From assembly GCA_003223595.1 (NCBI GenBank), contig QHVR01000087.1, positions 1-5,929 of the forward strand: DNA of 5,929 nt, written 5' to 3'. This stretch comes from Acidobacteriota bacterium. GTDB taxonomy: Bacteria; Acidobacteriota; Terriglobia; Terriglobales; Acidobacteriaceae. This document shows, piece by piece, positions 5,274-5,929 of the stretch. The notes under the pieces were generated by a model. It made no database searches. It worked only from the letters and a program-made list of their open reading frames with translations, and had not been told where the DNA came from. Made by a program: the position numbers and the translations under genes. Each line of letters opens with the position of its first letter. Position 1 is the stretch's first letter.

Positions 5274-5929
5274 TTAGTCCCCAGACGGCAGTAGCATGTC
5301 CTCTGAACCAAGGTCGATGTTCACCGGCGCCTGCGGACAATGGCCCAAAATCGGCTGGCAGGCCGCATCGGGCCCCTTTTCCGGATGAACCTGGTGCTTG
5401 ATTCCATGGAACTGCTCGGATTCAGTCGATCCGGTCAGCGCGGTCGTGGAAGACAGGCCTCCGCTGATGACCTGCTGCACCTGATCGAAATACCCCGTGC
5501 CCACGAAGCGCTGATGTTTCACGGCCTCGTACCCGTATTCGGCCTCGCGGCTGAATTCTTTTTCCTGCAGCCGGGTGTAGGCGGTCATGCCCGAAAGTTT
5601 GTAGCCGCGGGCCAGTTCGAACATGCTTAGGTTCAAGGCGTGGAATCCGGCCAGTGTCACGAACTGGAATTTGTATCCCATCTTCGCCAATTCGGGTTGA
5701 AAGCGGGCAATGGTGGCTTCGTCAATGTTCTTCCGCCAATTGAAGCTGGGAGAGCAGTTGTAGGCCAGGATCTTGTCCGGATACTGCGACCGGATTGCCT
5801 GTGCGAATTGCTTGGCTTCGGCCATGTCGGGGTGCGAAGTCTCGCACCAGATCAGGTCGGCATAAGGAGCGTAGGCGAGACCGCGAGCGATCGCCGACTC
5901 AATGCCGCCCCGAATGCGGAAAAATCCTT
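5274..5929 (-). CDS. aceA: Isocitrate lyase, C-terminal half (5' end outside window)
   Basis: The visible 217 residues are the C-terminal part of isocitrate lyase, which cleaves isocitrate to succinate and glyoxylate in the cytosolic glyoxylate shunt and allows growth on acetate or fatty acids. Diagnostic stretches in order are [38 protein letters not shown] (substrate-binding Asn/Ser residues), [40 protein letters not shown] and [13 protein letters not shown]. These closely follow the E. coli enzyme. The catalytic KKCGH loop lies beyond the right edge. E. coli and many other isocitrate lyases end at or just after the SQF-like position. This one continues for about 44 more residues ([20 protein letters not shown] onward to MLLPSGD) with two Cys residues. 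The stop at 5274-5276 is followed by a strong terminator, so this is the real gene and transcript end. Confidence 0.96.
   Translation of the reverse strand, partial: GFFRIRGGIESAIARGLAYAPYADLIWCETSHPDMAEAKQFAQAIRSQYPDKILAYNCSPSFNWRKNIDEATIARFQPELAKMGYKFQFVTLAGFHALNLSMFELARGYKLSGMTAYTRLQEKEFSREAEYGYEAVKHQRFVGTGYFDQVQQVISGGLSSTTALTGSTESEQFHGIKHQVHPEKGPDAACQPILGHCPQAPVNIDLGSEDMLLPSGD

Noticed and set aside
5340..5630. Plus-strand 96-codon open frame
   Set aside because: It lies antisense to the highly conserved C-terminal half of isocitrate lyase and shows no family features.

Overview
The window looks like ordinary chromosomal DNA of a Gram-negative-type bacterium with fairly high GC. It carries secreted proteins, a SecG, a glyoxylate-cycle enzyme and short intergenic gaps, and I see no mobile elements. 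The combination (YtxH and DUF948-like pair beside secG, a secreted VanX-like dipeptidase, a COG3786-type L,D-transpeptidase) is compatible with Acidobacteriota. That is an impression from gene content, not something the sequence proves.

Left block (1-1860, all minus strand; transcription runs from high to low coordinates). A tRNA-Leu(GAG) with an encoded CCA is followed 67 bp later by secG. After a 178-bp gap comes a YtxH-like small membrane-anchored protein, then a DUF948-like membrane coiled-coil protein 65 bp further on. Last is the N-terminus of a secreted protein of unknown function that runs off the left edge. The YtxH-like and DUF948-like genes each have a clear GGAGG, which moves their starts inward from the longest open frames.

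Middle block (1861-3754). A divergent control region (1861-2038) separates the tRNA from a plus-strand exported L,D-transpeptidase with YkuD-type Cys/His motifs. Only 15 bp beyond its stop lies the convergent end of a minus-strand D-Ala-D-Ala dipeptidase of the VanX/DdpX family (M15D) with a signal peptide. Both proteins would act on peptidoglycan peptides outside the cytoplasmic membrane, so together they look like a wall-remodelling or recycling pair.

Right block (3755-5929). A plus-strand MATE-family (NorM-like) cation-coupled efflux transporter is divergent from the dipeptidase, and its best promoter candidate lies almost directly on its ATG. Beyond it, on the minus strand, is the C-terminal half of isocitrate lyase (aceA). 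It ends in an unusual extension of about 44 residues, followed by a near-perfect intrinsic terminator.

I found no CRISPR array, insertion sequence, prophage or obvious new multi-gene system. The points most worth a second look are the L,D-transpeptidase/VanX-like pair, the tRNA-Leu(GAG)-secG linkage, the isocitrate lyase tail and the possibly leaderless MATE transcript.
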